DNA of 33,154 nt from contig NZ_JADEXG010000058.1 of the NCBI RefSeq assembly GCF_015207255.1, positions 1 through 33,154 on the forward strand, in the 5' to 3' direction. The DNA comes from Vasconcelosia minhoensis LEGE 07310 (lineage in GTDB: Bacteria > Cyanobacteriota > Cyanobacteriia > Phormidesmidales > Phormidesmidaceae). The translations under genes and the position numbers were made by a program. Under the pieces are notes generated by a model. That model saw nothing but the letters and a program-made list of their open reading frames with translations, was not told the DNA's origin and made no database searches. Of the stretch, positions 33,148-33,154 are shown piece by piece. Within the stretch, counting starts at the first letter, position 1, and each line of letters begins with the position of its first letter.

Positions 33148-33154
33148 CCCACTC

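Noticed and set aside
1-33154. CRISPR array, insertion sequence or prophage
   Set aside because: No regularly spaced repeats, transposase, integrase or phage structural genes were found on either strand.

Overview
The window is chromosomal DNA from a cyanobacterium. The evidence is the petB-petD pair of the cytochrome b6f complex, a CtpA-type D1 C-terminal protease, homologues of three plastid ycf genes (ycf20, ycf23, ycf37), a MenG-type quinone methyltransferase, several cyanobacterial families of unknown function, and about 34 copies (counted by eye) of the HIP1 octamer GCGATCGC, where about 0.5 would be expected by chance. The gene content is mostly housekeeping and genes are tightly packed. 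I see no prophage, insertion sequence or CRISPR array. Species cannot be named from the sequence alone.

Layout. 1-2296 (minus): an HD-domain phosphohydrolase, cut by the window edge, overlaps the 3' end of ctpA. 2297-2756 is the only gene-free stretch over 300 bases; it separates divergent ctpA and petBD and carries three perfect inverted repeats. 2757-3960: petB and petD. 4081-7311 (plus): an RsbW-like HATPase, a GMD-like sugar-nucleotide dehydratase paired with a GT4 glycosyltransferase, and a membrane zinc-ribbon protein. 7308-7715 (minus): a small exported protein. 7877-8239 (plus): ycf20. 8207-10887 (minus): a close run reading rpmI, rplT, amino-acid-type binding protein, ycf37, KDPG aldolase. 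11037-13021: ycf23 facing pyrE, then a small exported protein ending at a strong bidirectional terminator shared with a CAU-anticodon tRNA. 13256-16319: a small membrane protein, a CNNM/CorC-type protein and a Gfo/Idh/MocA oxidoreductase. 16303-17792: an SGNH hydrolase divergent from a VOC protein. 17967-20966: a REC-GAF response regulator, menG and a DUF445 protein. 20976-23734 (minus): pstC-pstA-pstB without pstS. 23844-25952: a DCC-family thioredoxin-like protein, then DUF3143, a J-domain protein and a YaaW-family protein as a minus-strand operon. 26021-28558: a renalase-like FAD protein and an MFS transporter. 28851-29349: a broken azlC-azlD remnant. 29546-33123: a large CHAT-TM-TPR protein and a LuxR-type regulator.

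Functional links. ctpA, petBD, ycf20, ycf37 and menG all serve the photosynthetic apparatus (D1 maturation, b6f, quenching, photosystem I assembly or stability, phylloquinone). pstCAB imports phosphate. Eda belongs to the Entner-Doudoroff route and pyrE to pyrimidine synthesis. The sugar dehydratase/glycosyltransferase pair, separated by 3 nt, probably supplies a deoxysugar-containing glycan.

Most worth a second look: (i) the azlC'-'azlD remnant, apparently made by a deletion that removed the end of one permease gene and the start of its partner; (ii) the 894-residue CHAT protein, whose predicted topology puts a caspase-like domain inside and a TPR domain outside the membrane; (iii) tandem inverted repeats in the ctpA-petB spacer and a 10-bp-arm inverted repeat just before the HATPase start; (iv) a GC-rich octamer repeat that forms the last codons of the LuxR-type gene.
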